A program made the position numbers and the translations under genes. From assembly GCA_963773735.1 (NCBI GenBank), contig CAVZCK010000030.1, forward strand, positions 49,574 through 113,573: 64,000 bases of DNA, given 5' to 3'. The notes beneath the pieces are model-generated. The model was not told the DNA's origin. It was given only the letters and a program-made list of their open reading frames with translations, and did no database searches. The DNA comes from CAVZCK01 sp963773735. GTDB taxonomy: Bacteria > Pseudomonadota > Alphaproteobacteria > Rhizobiales > Rhodomicrobiaceae. This document shows, one piece after another, positions 11,937 through 22,268 of the stretch (position 1 is its first letter; each line of letters opens with the position of its first letter).

Positions 11937-12920
11937 ATGATTCTCAGTCCTCGGCGCATAGCCAGAAAATTCAGGCCACGCGCGCTTCAGGGGATACCGC
12001 CGCTCATCCTGCCTTTTCGCAATAAGCGCGGTAAGAGAATGCCGATCATCCCGATCGGTAGAATGGTCAAGGTTTACGGCCGGATCGGCAATCTTGAAGT
12101 CCGGCTCGCACGGTCACGGGGCGATCTGCGCAGAGCGCAAAAGCTACGCTATGAGGTTTTTTACGAGGAGATGGACGCCATTCCGAACGCGGCGATGATG
12201 ATCCGCCGGCGCGACGAGGACGCTTATGACGAGATCTGCGATCATCTTCTAGTCGTCGATTACGGAGATCTGGTCATCGCCAAAGGCCAGCCTTGGAAGA
12301 GGCACCCGCGTGTCGTCGGCACTTACCGCGTACTGCGCCAAGATGTTGCCGAGGCCCACGGCGGCTTTTACAGCCAGGGCGAATATGACATCGCCCCGCT
12401 GGTCGCCGCCAAGAGCCGGGATTACTACTTCCTGGAGCTTGGCCGCTCCTGCGTCCTCAAATCCTACCGAAACCGGCGCACCGTCGAGCTGCTATGGCAC
12501 GGCATCTGGACCTATGTCCGCGAGCACGGCGTCGACGTCATGATCGGCTGCGCGAGCTTCCCCGGCGTCGACCCGAAGCGTCACGCCATGGCGCTGAGCT
12601 ATCTCCATCACTACGCACTTGCGCCCAAGGAATGGCGCGTCAAGGCGCATGACCGGCTCTATGTCAACATGAACATGATGCCCGCAAAGGATCTCGACGC
12701 CAAAGTCGCACTCAAAGCCATGCCGCCGCTTATCAAGGGCTATCTGCGCCTCGGCGCCTATGTCGGCGATGGAGCGGTCATCGACCGTCAATTCGGCACG
12801 ACCGACGTTCTCATCATCCTGCCGGTCGAGGCGATGGACTCGCGCTATTTCGGCCATTTCGGCGCGCCGGAGGAGACCTTTTCCGCAATCGGTGCACCAT
12901 CCGGCAAGAAGCTGAGCTGA
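11937..12920 (+). CDS. olsB: L-ornithine N-alpha-acyltransferase OlsB
   Basis: OlsB transfers a 3-hydroxyacyl group from acyl carrier protein to ornithine, the first step of ornithine-lipid synthesis. The 327-residue protein shows the GNAT-like hemolysin/OlsB pattern: LRYEVFYEEMDA near residue 75, VVGTYRVLRQDVA near 125, the YFLELGRSCVLKSYRNRRT block near 160 and GCASFPGVDP near 205. The N terminus has a basic extension (about 1-40) typical of rhizobial homologues. The frame is intact. No olsA neighbour is present, which is common in this order. Confidence 0.9.
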   Translation: MILSPRRIARKFRPRALQGIPPLILPFRNKRGKRMPIIPIGRMVKVYGRIGNLEVRLARSRGDLRRAQKLRYEVFYEEMDAIPNAAMMIRRRDEDAYDEICDHLLVVDYGDLVIAKGQPWKRHPRVVGTYRVLRQDVAEAHGGFYSQGEYDIAPLVAAKSRDYYFLELGRSCVLKSYRNRRTVELLWHGIWTYVREHGVDVMIGCASFPGVDPKRHAMALSYLHHYALAPKEWRVKAHDRLYVNMNMMPAKDLDAKVALKAMPPLIKGYLRLGAYVGDGAVIDRQFGTTDVLIILPVEAMDSRYFGHFGAPEETFSAIGAPSGKKLS

Positions 12921-13066
12921 TAGGGCGTCTGTCCAATCCGTGCGCGGTATGCCGCTTTTTGCCGCAGCTTCTATTCCATCGCCGATCTCCAGCGCTTACA
13001 CTCGGCGCGGGACGGTCAGGCCGGCATTGTCCGGGCTGATCTCCGGGATCGGGGCTGCATCGGACG

Positions 13067-15089
13067 ATGGATGAGATTTGGTCATTTGGCGGCGTCGTCG
13101 CGCTCTGGATCGGTGCGAGCGCCGGTCTGTGGTGGCTCCATCGCCACCTGGTCCGCGGCCGCCAGAACCGCCAGCTCGATCAGGCGAGCCGCGCTGCCGC
13201 TCATGTCCGCGACGCACAGCCGGTGTTCGATACAATCCGCACGCGGTCCGTCCGCCGCGGCGCGCCGCCTGCGACCGATACCTACGCACTCCTGAAGCGC
13301 ATTCAGGAGCACGGCGAATTCTTCGACAAGGTGAATACGCTGCGCGTGCAGATGCAGGCATCGCTCGGTATCGAGGACCATGCGGCCCTAACCGAAATCT
13401 TGCATTTGCGCCGTGATTTATGGGCGGCGAGCGAAATCGTGCTGGTCGAGGACCCGGCCAGCTTCGGCACCACCTTCGCCGAGGCGGGAAGCTATGAGCG
13501 GTTTCGGGACGAGGCGGTCAGGTTGCTGTTCAAATCGGCCGAACCACCGCACGGCGATGGAGATTCGATCGATCTGAGACTGTCGCTCGCCAGCGAGGAC
13601 GCCGACGCTTTCATTGTCGAGTTGCGCGAGGCGATCAGGCGGGCTCGGGAGCGGGACCGGCTGCCGACCATCGCGGAAATCACCGCCTATCCACTGGCGA
13701 TGCTTCGCGCCATGCCGGAAAAGCTCCGCCTTTCCTATCGGTTCCTGCGCGCATTGTTCGCCTATGCGGGCGAGGCGGCGCGCACGATTCGCGATTCGGA
13801 GACTATGGCGCGCGGCAGGCGGCATTTGCAGCAGGCCCGCGAGGAGCTGCCGCAGCGTTTGTCTGCGGGATTTGAGCGCGCATCCGCCGCGGCGCGGGAC
13901 AGCGCGGCGGGTCTGCACCGCCACTATGATTTCCTAGCCGCCGCGCATGATTTCCAGGCGAAATATGAACAGCTCCTGCGCCGCGCGCCGGAGATCACCG
14001 AGCGCGGCCGCCAGTTCATCGCCCGGCTCGACCTGGCCGAGCGCTCCGAGCGCCTTCGCCTGACTTCAGCGAATGCGATGATCTGGCTGGCGCGGCGCCT
14101 GATCGACGGCCTTGCCCTGGCGATTGCCGGCTTGCAGCGCCTTCATGCCGCCTTGAGCCAAACGACGCCATGGGCGTTCGTCGCGATGATGCTGGCGCCT
14201 GCGCCGGTCCGTGGACGGCGGACATCCGCCTTCCGGTCCTATGGCATGGCGCTCGCGGCGAGCGGGCTGGCCGAGCAGCCGAGGCAGATTGCTGCCGCCG
14301 GGCCAAGCGCGCCGCGCCAGCCGGTGGAAAAAGGGGCAAGCGGCGCGGTCCGCCGCGCCGCCGCCGGCGAAGAAGCCGGGCCGTGGTCCAGCCGAGCGGC
14401 AGCCAGGAAATGCTGCCCCTCCTCCGGCCAAGAGCGAGGCACAAAAGCCGGCAAAGCCGGCGGCGAAACAGCGTGCCGGTGCCGGAAAGATCGAGCCGGC
14501 CACGCTGAGGCCTATGCCGAAGGTTGCGGAAGCACCCGCAGCACCGAGCAAGTCTCCGGCCCCTGCGACAAAGCCAGCGCGGACGCCGGTCGTAGCGGCC
14601 GCTCCGCCGGTCCTGCTGAAAGAGCCGCCCAGGCCTGCGATGCCTGCGATGGCGGAGGCGGATGCACCCGTCCGCATAGCCGACATGCATGCCGAGGAAA
14701 CCTTCGCGCCACCGCCTGAAAAGAGGCCGTCATTCCTCGCGCGCATTTTCGCTCGCCGAAAAGCCACCTCCGGCGAGCGAGCCTCGCCGGCCGAGATCGC
14801 AATCGGGGATGCGGCCGCGGCTTTAGCTGAGGCCGACGCGGCAATGGCTGCGGCCATGTCCGGAGCCGTCGCCAATCCGCCGAGGCTGCTTGAGAAATTA
14901 TCGGAGATCGCCGGGATCGAGCCGGTCGCAGATGTGGAAGAGGAGGAACCGGTGGAGGACGAAGCGCTGGAAAAGAGCGCCGAGCCCGCTGATGAGCCGG
15001 GGCCGCTGACCTTGAGCCTCATGGAATTGCAGGCCAAGATCGTCGAGAAGCCGCCGCAAATCCGGGCTTTCCCCTGGCTGAGAGGATAG
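13067..15089 (+). CDS. Membrane-anchored coiled-coil protein with Pro/Ala-rich C-terminal region, frameshifted
   Basis: I do not recognise a family. An N-terminal hydrophobic segment (about residues 5-23) anchors the protein. It is followed by a long helical, charged region (about 25-350) and a second hydrophobic stretch near 375 (WAFVAMMLAPAP). The reading frame then changes near 14333, at an AAAAAGGGG run, into a Pro/Ala/Lys-rich low-complexity region with PPPAKK and APAAPSKSPAPATKPA repeats and an acidic tail (VADVEEEEPVEDEALEKS). The end lies 6 nt before the VWA gene, so the two are probably translated together. The acidic, proline-rich tail could be an interaction arm, but its function is unknown. 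Confidence 0.7.
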
Positions 15090-15095
15090 CGAGCA

Positions 15096-16272
15096 ATGTT
15101 CGTCTCATTCTTCCATGAGCTTAAGAAGGAGGGCGTGCCCGTCAGCCTCCGGGAATATCTATCGCTGATGGAGGCGCTTCAGTTGGACCTCGCGGACAAG
15201 CGCGTGGAGGATTTCTACTTTCTCGCCCGGACCGCGCTGGTGAAAGACGAGCGCAATCTCGACAAGTTCGACAGAGTCTTCGCGGCCGTCTTCAAAGGTC
15301 TGGAGCTGATCAGCGACGCCGCGACCGTCGACGTCCCTGAAGAGTGGCTGCGCCTTCTCGCCGAGCGGCTTTTCACCGACGAGGAAAAGGCCCAGATCGA
15401 AGCGCTCGGCGGCTGGGAAAAGATCATCGAGGAGCTGATGAAGCGCCTCCAGGAACAGAAGGGGCGCCATCACGGCGGCTCGAAATGGATCGGCACGGCC
15501 GGCACCTCGCCCTATGGCGCCTATGGCTACAATCCTGCCGGCGTGCGCATCGGCCAGCCAAGCAACCGGAATTTCCGCGCCGTCAAGGTCTGGGACCGCC
15601 GGGAGTTCAAGGATCTCGACGACTCCGTCGAGCTTGGCACGCGCAACATCAAGGTGGCACTGCGCCGGCTGCGCCAGTTCGCGCGACAGGGAGCCGCCGA
15701 GGAGCTCGACCTCGACCAGACCATCCGCTCAACCGCGCATGAAGGCTATCTCAATCTCGAATTCAGGCCGGAGCGGCGCAACACGGTCAAAGTGCTGCTG
15801 TTCTTCGATGTCGGCGGCTCGATGGACTGGCACATCAAGATTTCAGAGGAGCTTTTTTCAGCCGCGCGGTCTGAATTCAAGCACATGGAATATTTCTACT
15901 TCCACAATTGCCTCTATGAGAGCGTCTGGCGCAACAATGCACGCCGCCATTCCGAGCGCATCCCGACCTGGGACGTGCTGCACACCTATCCGGCCGATTA
16001 CAAAGTCATCTTCGTCGGCGACGCCTCGATGAGCCCTTACGAGATCGTCATGGCGGGCGGCTCGGTCGAGCATTGGAACGAAGAGCCTGGTGCCGCCTGG
16101 CTTGAGCGGCTGACCCACATCTATAAGAGCGCGGTCTGGCTCAATCCGGTCGCCGAACATATATGGAGCTACACGCCCGTCGACCGAGATGATCGGTCAG
16201 CTCATGGCCGGCCGCATGTTCCCGCTGACGCTCGAAGGCATCGACGGCGCCATGAAGGAGCTGATGCGGTAG
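15096..16272 (+). CDS. CoxE-type VWA-domain protein, 3' frameshift
   Basis: The protein of about 391 residues resembles CoxE/CbbO-like VWA proteins, which usually assist a MoxR-type AAA ATPase in remodelling or metal-cofactor insertion. The N-terminal half includes FFHELKKEGVPVSLREYL. A conserved GTSPYGAYGYNPAGVRIGQ loop lies near 135. The VWA core near 228 carries the degenerate MIDAS LLFFDVGGSMDWH, and IFVGDASMSPYEI lies near 308. An extra base near 16171 shifts the frame; removing it gives the normal end TEMIGQLMAGRMFPLTLEG and a stop at 16270-16272. No MoxR gene lies nearby, which is odd. The upstream partner is the coiled-coil membrane protein. Confidence 0.85.
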
Positions 16273-16305
16273 CGATGACGCCAGGCGAGTGATGCCGATC
16301 GTGCC

Positions 16306-18010
16306 CTAACGGTCGACGTCTTCCGGATAACGCCAGATCTTGCAGGCCAGACTTGCCAGCCAGTTCTGCCGGGCCGCAATTTCCTCCGCCGTCCATTTCT
16401 CGGACGGCGAGCACTTTCTGCGTGATTTCCGGGCAGTCGATGGCGAACTTTTTCTTCTTGGTCTCGAAATCAGCGTTCCCCAACTCGTGGTTCAGCTTTG
16501 CCGAGATCAGCGTCGCGTTTCCCAGGCGGTAGACATATTTGTCCGCGCCGCCAGGGAAGTCGCGCCGGCTCGTGTCCCATGAGTCGCTATAACGCCTCGG
16601 CAGAATATGCTCGGCTGTGAACTGATCGTCCTTGGTGCGGGGCAATTCATGCGGCGAGAGGTGATCGTTGATCTTTTTGAGGATGTAGCGCGTCTGCGCA
16701 TTGCTGCGGACGACCTTACGCGAGAACGCCGAGTGAAACTGGCTGTCGTCTGGATAAAGCTGCGTCAGATATTTCTGAAAAATCAGCGACGCGTTGGCTT
16801 TGCCGGTCTCGCGGATTTCGCGCGCGATAGTGATGAAAGGCGCCAACACGTGCGATGCGCTCAAATTGCAGATCGTATTATAGCGGAAGGTGAAGATCAC
16901 CAGCATCCGCGTCAGCTCGAGGAAGTTGCGCTTATCGATCTCCAGCGCGGCCAGCAGAACGATGAAGAGCTGTTCGGGCCGCAAGATTTCGATCGCCTTG
17001 ATCAGCTCCCGGATGAGACGTTCTTCCTCACGCGGAAAAGCCGTCCAGAATTCATGGTCGTGGCTGAGGAGCGCGGCGTAAGACTCGGACGCCTCTTCCA
17101 GGCTTTTCGAATAGGCGACGGCATCGCCCGGCGCCGCGATCCTCGCCTTGATATCCGAGTAAAGGCCGCGCTCACCGATCATGCCGTTCGTCGAAAGCCA
17201 GTGATGCCGTATGAATTTGATTGGCCGTTCGCTGCCGAGACATTCCTCCATCCGCTCCCAATGACCCTGCGCATCGTTCAGCCGGTGCCCCGAGATCGAA
17301 AACAGATGGTTTTTGAGAAGATCAGCCTCGGAGAGCTCCAAGCCACGATCGTTCAAGGTCTCGAACAGCAGAAAGGCGTTGTAGTCATCCTTTACATCGA
17401 TGCGGATCACGACGACGCGGTCGAGCGATTCAATAATCGCATTGGCGATCTGCTCCATGCTCTGACCGCTGGCGCGGATGTCGCCGATCCTGCGGTGCAT
17501 GAAGCAGAAACATTCCGCCAAGAGACGGTTCGACGGCGAGAGCGTTTCGTCATCGGCCAGCCGGCCGCGCATCTCGGCAATCGCCGGGCTGCGTGAAATA
17601 TAATCGTAGAACAACTTGTCGGTCTTGTTGAGCACGAGACGCGGCGCCAAAAGCTGGTGGCCGTCTTCGGATCGAGCAAGAAATTCTTTCTGCACCGTGG
17701 CGGCAAGTTCGGTTTTGCCCTCTTCCCTCAGGTGGCTGCGCAAAGCAGAAATCAGCACAGCGGTTGTGATCAGGCGCTGCTGGCCGTCGATCACCACAAG
17801 CTCTGGAGCCCGGCCATTGTTGATGACGATCGAGCCGAGGAGATATTCGGACCTGGTGTCCGAAAAAGTCCTATGGATATCGGACCAGAAGGCGCCGAAC
17901 TGGCTTTCGTCCCAGGCATAGTTGCGCTGATACGGCGGCACAAGGTAGGTGTCGCCGCGCCGCAGCATGCTCCCGAGCGAAATCACTTGGCTGGCAATCG
18001 ACGTCGTCAT
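16306..18010 (-). CDS. GmrSD-like protein (DUF262 + DUF1524), 3' frameshift
   Basis: The protein has the architecture of GmrSD-family type IV modification-dependent restriction proteins. The N-terminal DUF262 domain carries VPPYQRNYAWDESQF and DGQQRLITTAVLI (about 23-80), the ParB-like NTPase motifs. The C-terminal DUF1524 domain carries FTAEHILPRRYSD (about 470), the His-containing nuclease motif, and LGNATLISAKLNHELGN. An indel near 16405 shifts the frame; the corrected end reads WTAEEIAARQNWLASLACKIW and stops at 16306. GmrSD cuts DNA with modified cytosines such as glucosylated hydroxymethylcytosine. No other restriction or mobile gene adjoins it, so it is an orphan candidate defence gene. 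Confidence 0.88.
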
Positions 18011-18079
18011 AATCGAGCAATTCTGCCAAAACGATCAAATAAAATGATCGACGAATGAAGCGGTTCCGATCTGCGGCGT

Positions 18080-18123
18080 GCACGACGTCGGAACGGCGCT
18101 TGCAACGCCGCTTGCGGTCGTGC
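18080..18123. terminator. Inverted repeat downstream of the sigma/anti-sigma operon
   Basis: GCACGAC and GTCGTGC flank an inner GGCG/CGCC stem in the gap between the anti-sigma gene and the GmrSD-like gene. It lies downstream of the anti-sigma stop on the minus strand. Nearby, near 18140-18160, an A-run and a T-run flank CCGGGCG. The arrangement suggests transcript termination, but the U-tract is not directly at the stem. Confidence 0.45.
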
Positions 18124-18238
18124 GTCCGACAGCCGGGGGAAAAAACCGGGCGTTTTTTATACCGCAGAATTTGAAATTAGGCGAGATCCGCCGATCGGAA
18201 ACATTCGGCTAGACGCATTCAAAACGGTCGCATCTGGC

Positions 18239-19027
18239 TTACTTCTTCAAAAGTTGCGACTGGGCAACAGCGGCCAGTGCGCGCAAAGCCTGATGCGGCA
18301 TGTCGCCGGCAATCACGAAGCGTAGCTCATTGGCACTCCAGCTCATGGTATTCACGTCTCCGAACTGGCCCGGAGACATCGCCATGTCCAACCCGCCGGC
18401 ACTGATATACAGGGCGACCAGCGGGTCGTTTTTGCCGAGATAGACAAGCTGCATCACTTTGTTGCCGCGATAGGACAGCATCTGCCCACGGACGAATTTG
18501 AGCCCTTGCCCGGAAAAGTCCGGCACGGCCGCAGCGCGCGAAATCTGCGCAAGCTGAAACTTGACCATGTCCGGGTTCGCCTGGCTCTCAGGGCTGACGC
18601 GCATGGCCTCCTTGGTGAAGAAGGAGTGGAATTCGGCGATGTCGCCTGGCCAGTTGGTCGGCGGCAATTGGACGATTTTGCGGGTCTCGCCGCCGAACGC
18701 GCCGGAATAATAGCCGCCGGTCACCCCCGCGGACGCCCCGATCAGAAGCAGAAGTGCCGCGGTCCCGATGGTGAGGAGCGGGTTGCCGGCGAGGCCGCCC
18801 GCATTCATCGGGCGCCGCGCGCGAGCGGATTTCGGATTAAGGCTCACGCCTTCGCGCAGCAGCGCGCCGAATGTGTCGAGAAGCTGGGCCTGCGTTTGCT
18901 GCAGACGGCTGACACGATAAGCAAGCTCCTCATCGTCGCGCAGCATGCTGCCCACGACCGCGGCCTGCGGCTTGTCGAGCTGGCCGTCGGCATAGGCCAT
19001 GAGCAACTCATCGCTCAGATTGATCAT
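18239..19027 (-). CDS. Membrane anti-sigma factor-like protein
   Basis: The 262-residue protein has a short N-terminal segment typical of zinc-less anti-sigma domains (ELLMAYADGQLDKPQAAVVG, residues 6-25), then LQQTQAQLLDTFG. One transmembrane helix lies near 80-105 (PLLTIGTAALLLLIGASAG). The C-terminal half is a probable periplasmic sensor domain (about 115-260). Its start overlaps the stop of the sigma-factor gene by 4 nt (ATGA), so the two are coupled. By analogy with ECF systems it should hold the sigma factor inactive until an envelope signal arrives. The signal is unknown. Confidence 0.82.
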   Translation of the reverse strand: MINLSDELLMAYADGQLDKPQAAVVGSMLRDDEELAYRVSRLQQTQAQLLDTFGALLREGVSLNPKSARARRPMNAGGLAGNPLLTIGTAALLLLIGASAGVTGGYYSGAFGGETRKIVQLPPTNWPGDIAEFHSFFTKEAMRVSPESQANPDMVKFQLAQISRAAAVPDFSGQGLKFVRGQMLSYRGNKVMQLVYLGKNDPLVALYISAGGLDMAMSPGQFGDVNTMSWSANELRFVIAGDMPHQALRALAAVAQSQLLKK

Positions 19028-19605
19028 GCCGCCCGCTCCCGGGCGTGCGGGTCGGCCGGATCCTGGCGCGGCCGGCCAGCGGCTCCCGGCGCGGCGCGGG
19101 CGCGGTCATAACCGCCGGACTGGCCCAGGGCGGCGTAGCATTGGGCCAGCCGCGAGATCATGGTCGAAACCGGCACCTGGAAGATTTCGGCGGCTTCGTC
19201 GTAGGACAGCCGCTCGCCATAGACGAGGTGCAGCGCGCCGCGCTGCTGCGGGCTGAGCTGCGCGAGCTGCATGGCGAAGCGGGCGGAGACGCCGCCGTCA
19301 TTGATGCGGCTGCGCGGCTGAAACAGCCGCGGGTCGGTCTCTTGGCCGGGGCGTCCGGCGCCGCTCATGCGGCCCGCCCAGATCCTGTGCATCTGCAGGA
19401 AGGCCCAGAGCGGCAGCGGCATATGTCCGCGTTCCTTGGCCATGCGGGCGAGGATGTAATTGCGTGTGGCCTTGACGAGGGCCTGACACAACGCGTCCGA
19501 GCCCGTCAGCGCCGCCGCGAAGGACTTCAGACGCGGCATCATGAGGCCAAGCTCGGAATTGATTTGCGACTTCTGATCAACAACGTAGCCCATAACCCGG
19601 CTCAC
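19024..19605 (-). CDS. ECF-like sigma factor
   Basis: The 193-residue protein has a region-4-like helix-turn-helix at about 118-160 (LSPQQRGALHLVYGERLSYD, then AAEIFQVPVSTMISRLAQCY). The N-terminal region-2-like part (about 15-90) is divergent, but MMPRLKSFAAALTGSD matches the usual opening of ECF sigma factors. The C-terminal tail is unusually long and Arg/Pro-rich. It is coupled to the anti-sigma gene by a 4-nt overlap. It is divergent from the acyl-CoA synthetase, and the intervening region (19606-19832) should hold its own promoter. Confidence 0.82.
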   Translation of the reverse strand: MSRVMGYVVDQKSQINSELGLMMPRLKSFAAALTGSDALCQALVKATRNYILARMAKERGHMPLPLWAFLQMHRIWAGRMSGAGRPGQETDPRLFQPRSRINDGGVSARFAMQLAQLSPQQRGALHLVYGERLSYDEAAEIFQVPVSTMISRLAQCYAALGQSGGYDRARAAPGAAGRPRQDPADPHARERAA

Positions 19606-19832
19606 TCACATCGACTTCAGGCACAATGATAGCAACCCTGATACCGTTGATCGCAGAAAAGGGTTTACGCCTGGTGAATATGCAGCCCAAAGTAGAACAG
19701 AAATTTATTTTTCATTCGCGGAGGCCGGAAACACGGCCGTTCCGGCCGTCGCCATTCCAAGCCCGGCCCGATCCTGCCTATAATGGGCGCAAGCGCTCGT
19801 CTCATGGTCGCCGGTCATGATGAGGTTTCGGC

Positions 19833-21380
19833 ATGAATCTGGCTGAATGGCTCCTGCGGACCGCGCGTCTCGGGCCCGGGCGGCCGGCGCTGCTGACCGG
19901 GGAGCGGGTGGTTGCCGACTACCGGGCGTTTGCCGGAAGCGCGGCGCGGATCGCCGGCGCGCTCCGGGAGAGGTTCAGCATCACGCCGGGTGATCGCGTG
20001 GCCCTGCTCATGCCCAACCAGCCGAGCTATATGGAGCTGCTTTACGCCGTCTGGTTCGCCGGGGCCGCCGTCGTGCCGATCAATTACAAGCTGCATCCCA
20101 GAGAGGCGGCTTGGATCATCGAGAACGCCGGCGCCAAGCTCGTTTTTGCCTCGGAGGAGATGTGCACGGCTTTGGAAGCGTGCCTGCCCAGCCCATCGCG
20201 GCTGATCACCGTCGAGAACTCAGAATTCAGCGCGCTCTGTCAATCCGAGCCGATGGCCCGCCCTGTTCCGCGCGGACGCGATGACCTCGCCTGGCTATTC
20301 TACACTTCGGGCACCACGGGCAAGCCGAAAGGCGTGATGATCTCCAACGGCAATCTCCACGCCATGGCCTTTGCCTATTTCGTCGATGTCGATGAGGTGA
20401 GGCCCGAGGATGCCGCCCTCTACGCTGCGCCGATGTCGCATGGAGCTGGCCTTTACAATCTCATGCACGTGCTGCGCGGCGCGCGCCATGTCGTGCCGGA
20501 GTCCGGCGGCTTCGACCCGGCCGAGATCCTCGATCTGGGCCGGCGGCTTGCCAGCATCTCGATGTTCGCCGCGCCGACCATGGTGCGCCGGCTTATCGAT
20601 CGCGCAAAGGCGCGCGGCGAAACCGGCGAGGGTCTGCGCAGCATCGTCTATGGCGGCGGGCCGATGTATGTCGCCGACATCGAGGAGGCGGTTCGCGTGC
20701 TGGGGCCGCGCTTCATTCAGATCTACGGCCAGGGCGAAAGCCCGATGACCATTACGGCGTTGTCGCGGACGCTGGTCGCCGACCGCGCGCATCCGCGCTG
20801 GCGCGAACGGCTCGGCTCGGTCGGTGTCGCGCAATCCTGCATTGAGCTGCGCATCGCCAATGCCGACGGGCGCGCTCTGCCGCCGGGCGAGGCTGGCGAG
20901 GTGCTGGTGCGCGGCGCGTCCGTCATGCTCGGCTACTGGCGCAATGACGAGGCGAGCGCCGCCACGCTGCGCGACGGCTGGCTCTGGACCGGCGATGTCG
21001 GCGCCATGGATGAGGACGGCTTCCTGACGCTCAAGGACCGCTCCAAGGATGTGATCATCTCGGGCGGCACCAACATCTATCCGCGCGAGGTCGAGGAAGC
21101 GCTCCTGCTTCATCCGTCAGTCGCCGAAGTCTCGGTCATCGGGCGCCCGAGCGTGGAATGGGGCGAGGATGTCGTCGCCTTCGTCGTCACTGCGCCGGGC
21201 GCGCGTCTCGATCCGGCGGAACTCGATCGCCATTGCCAGGAACAGATCGCACGCTTCAAACGGCCAAAAGCCTATTTCGCGCTCCAGGAACTCCCCAAGA
21301 ACAATTACGGCAAGGTGCTGAAGACTGAACTTCGCGCGCTCATGGCGGCGAATGAAACATCCAAGGAGAGCCGACGATGA
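19833..21380 (+). CDS. Acyl-CoA synthetase (AMP-forming)
   Basis: This enzyme of the ANL superfamily activates a carboxylic acid with ATP and CoA. Motifs are LFYTSGTTGKPKGVM (P-loop, about 150), the adenine-binding YGGGPMY near 275, IYGQGESPM near 300, GWLWTGDVGAMDEDG near 388 and KDVIISGGTNIYPREVEEAL near 410. The C-terminal Lys lies in LPKNNYGKVLKTELR. The length of 515 residues is normal. The substrate is uncertain, but the downstream 3-hydroxybutyrate dehydrogenase, whose start overlaps this stop by 4 nt (ATGA), suggests short- or medium-chain hydroxy or keto acids, for example acetoacetate. Confidence 0.92.
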   Translation: MNLAEWLLRTARLGPGRPALLTGERVVADYRAFAGSAARIAGALRERFSITPGDRVALLMPNQPSYMELLYAVWFAGAAVVPINYKLHPREAAWIIENAGAKLVFASEEMCTALEACLPSPSRLITVENSEFSALCQSEPMARPVPRGRDDLAWLFYTSGTTGKPKGVMISNGNLHAMAFAYFVDVDEVRPEDAALYAAPMSHGAGLYNLMHVLRGARHVVPESGGFDPAEILDLGRRLASISMFAAPTMVRRLIDRAKARGETGEGLRSIVYGGGPMYVADIEEAVRVLGPRFIQIYGQGESPMTITALSRTLVADRAHPRWRERLGSVGVAQSCIELRIANADGRALPPGEAGEVLVRGASVMLGYWRNDEASAATLRDGWLWTGDVGAMDEDGFLTLKDRSKDVIISGGTNIYPREVEEALLLHPSVAEVSVIGRPSVEWGEDVVAFVVTAPGARLDPAELDRHCQEQIARFKRPKAYFALQELPKNNYGKVLKTELRALMAANETSKESRR

Positions 21381-22185
21381 AAAGCCGATTTCTGGAAGGC
21401 AAGACGGCGCTGGTGACCGGCTCGGTTCAAGGCATCGGCCTTGCCATCGCCAAGGCTCTCGCGTCGGCGGGCGCGCGGATTGCCGTGCATGGGCTGGCAA
21501 CGCCCGAGGAGGCGGCAGCCGCGGTTAGCGAAATTCACGCGGCGGGCGCGCTGGACGCCCATTTCTTCGATGCCGATATGCTCGACCCCGACGCCATCGA
21601 GCGGATGATGACGGCCGTCGACGAATGGGGCGGCGCGGACATTCTCGTCAATAACGCGGGCATTCAAAGAACGGTCAGCCTGGCCGAAGCCGATCGCGAG
21701 ATCTGGGACACGATCCTCGCCATCAATCTTTCGGGGGCGTTTCATACGATGCGGCAGGCGCTGCCGAAAATGGCCGAGCGCGGCTATGGCCGCGTCGTCA
21801 ACATCGCCTCCGTCCATGGGCTCGTCGCCTCGGTCAACAAGGCGCCCTATGTCGCCTCGAAATTCGGTCTTATCGGCCTGTCGCGCGTCGCCGCGCTCGA
21901 ATATGCGACGGCCGGATCGCGCGACTCGGCGGCGTCACCGTCAACTGCATCTGCCCCGGCTGGACCGAGACCGCGATCATCGAGCCGCAGATTCAGGCGC
22001 GCGCTGCGGCGCTCGGCGTCAGCCGCGATGCCGGCATCGCCGACCTGCTGGCCGAGAAGCAGCCGAGCCGGCGTATCTCGCGGCCGGAAGAAATCGGCGA
22101 GGCGGTGTTGTGGCTGGCGAGTCCCATTGCGCACAATATTACCGGCATCGCGATCCCCGTCGACGGCGGCTGGACCGCGCAATAG
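21377..22185 (+). CDS. bdhA: 3-hydroxybutyrate dehydrogenase-like SDR, one frameshift
   Basis: This NAD-dependent short-chain dehydrogenase probably interconverts 3-hydroxybutyrate and acetoacetate. It shows the TGSVQGIG cofactor loop, NNAG at about 91, the Ser of NIASVHGLVAS near 140 and the YVASK catalytic Tyr/Lys near 153. After ATAGSRDS one G is missing near 21927; restoring it gives GVTVNCICPGWTETAI, the HBDH signature, and the end GIAIPVDGGWTAQ with stop at 22183-22185. It is coupled by a 4-nt overlap to the acyl-CoA synthetase, which supports a polyhydroxybutyrate or ketone-body role. Another SDR specificity is possible. Confidence 0.85.
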
Positions 22186-22268
22186 ATGGCGCCCATGACA
22201 GCAAACGGTAAGCCGTGCATGGCATCCTGTCTCTTGCCGATACGAAGCTGCCACCGGTAAAGCTGCCC

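Noticed and set aside
14333..16171. Programmed frameshifting in the coiled-coil and VWA genes
   Set aside because: Breaks of the same kind occur in unrelated housekeeping genes, and no slippery site with downstream structure is specific to these places.
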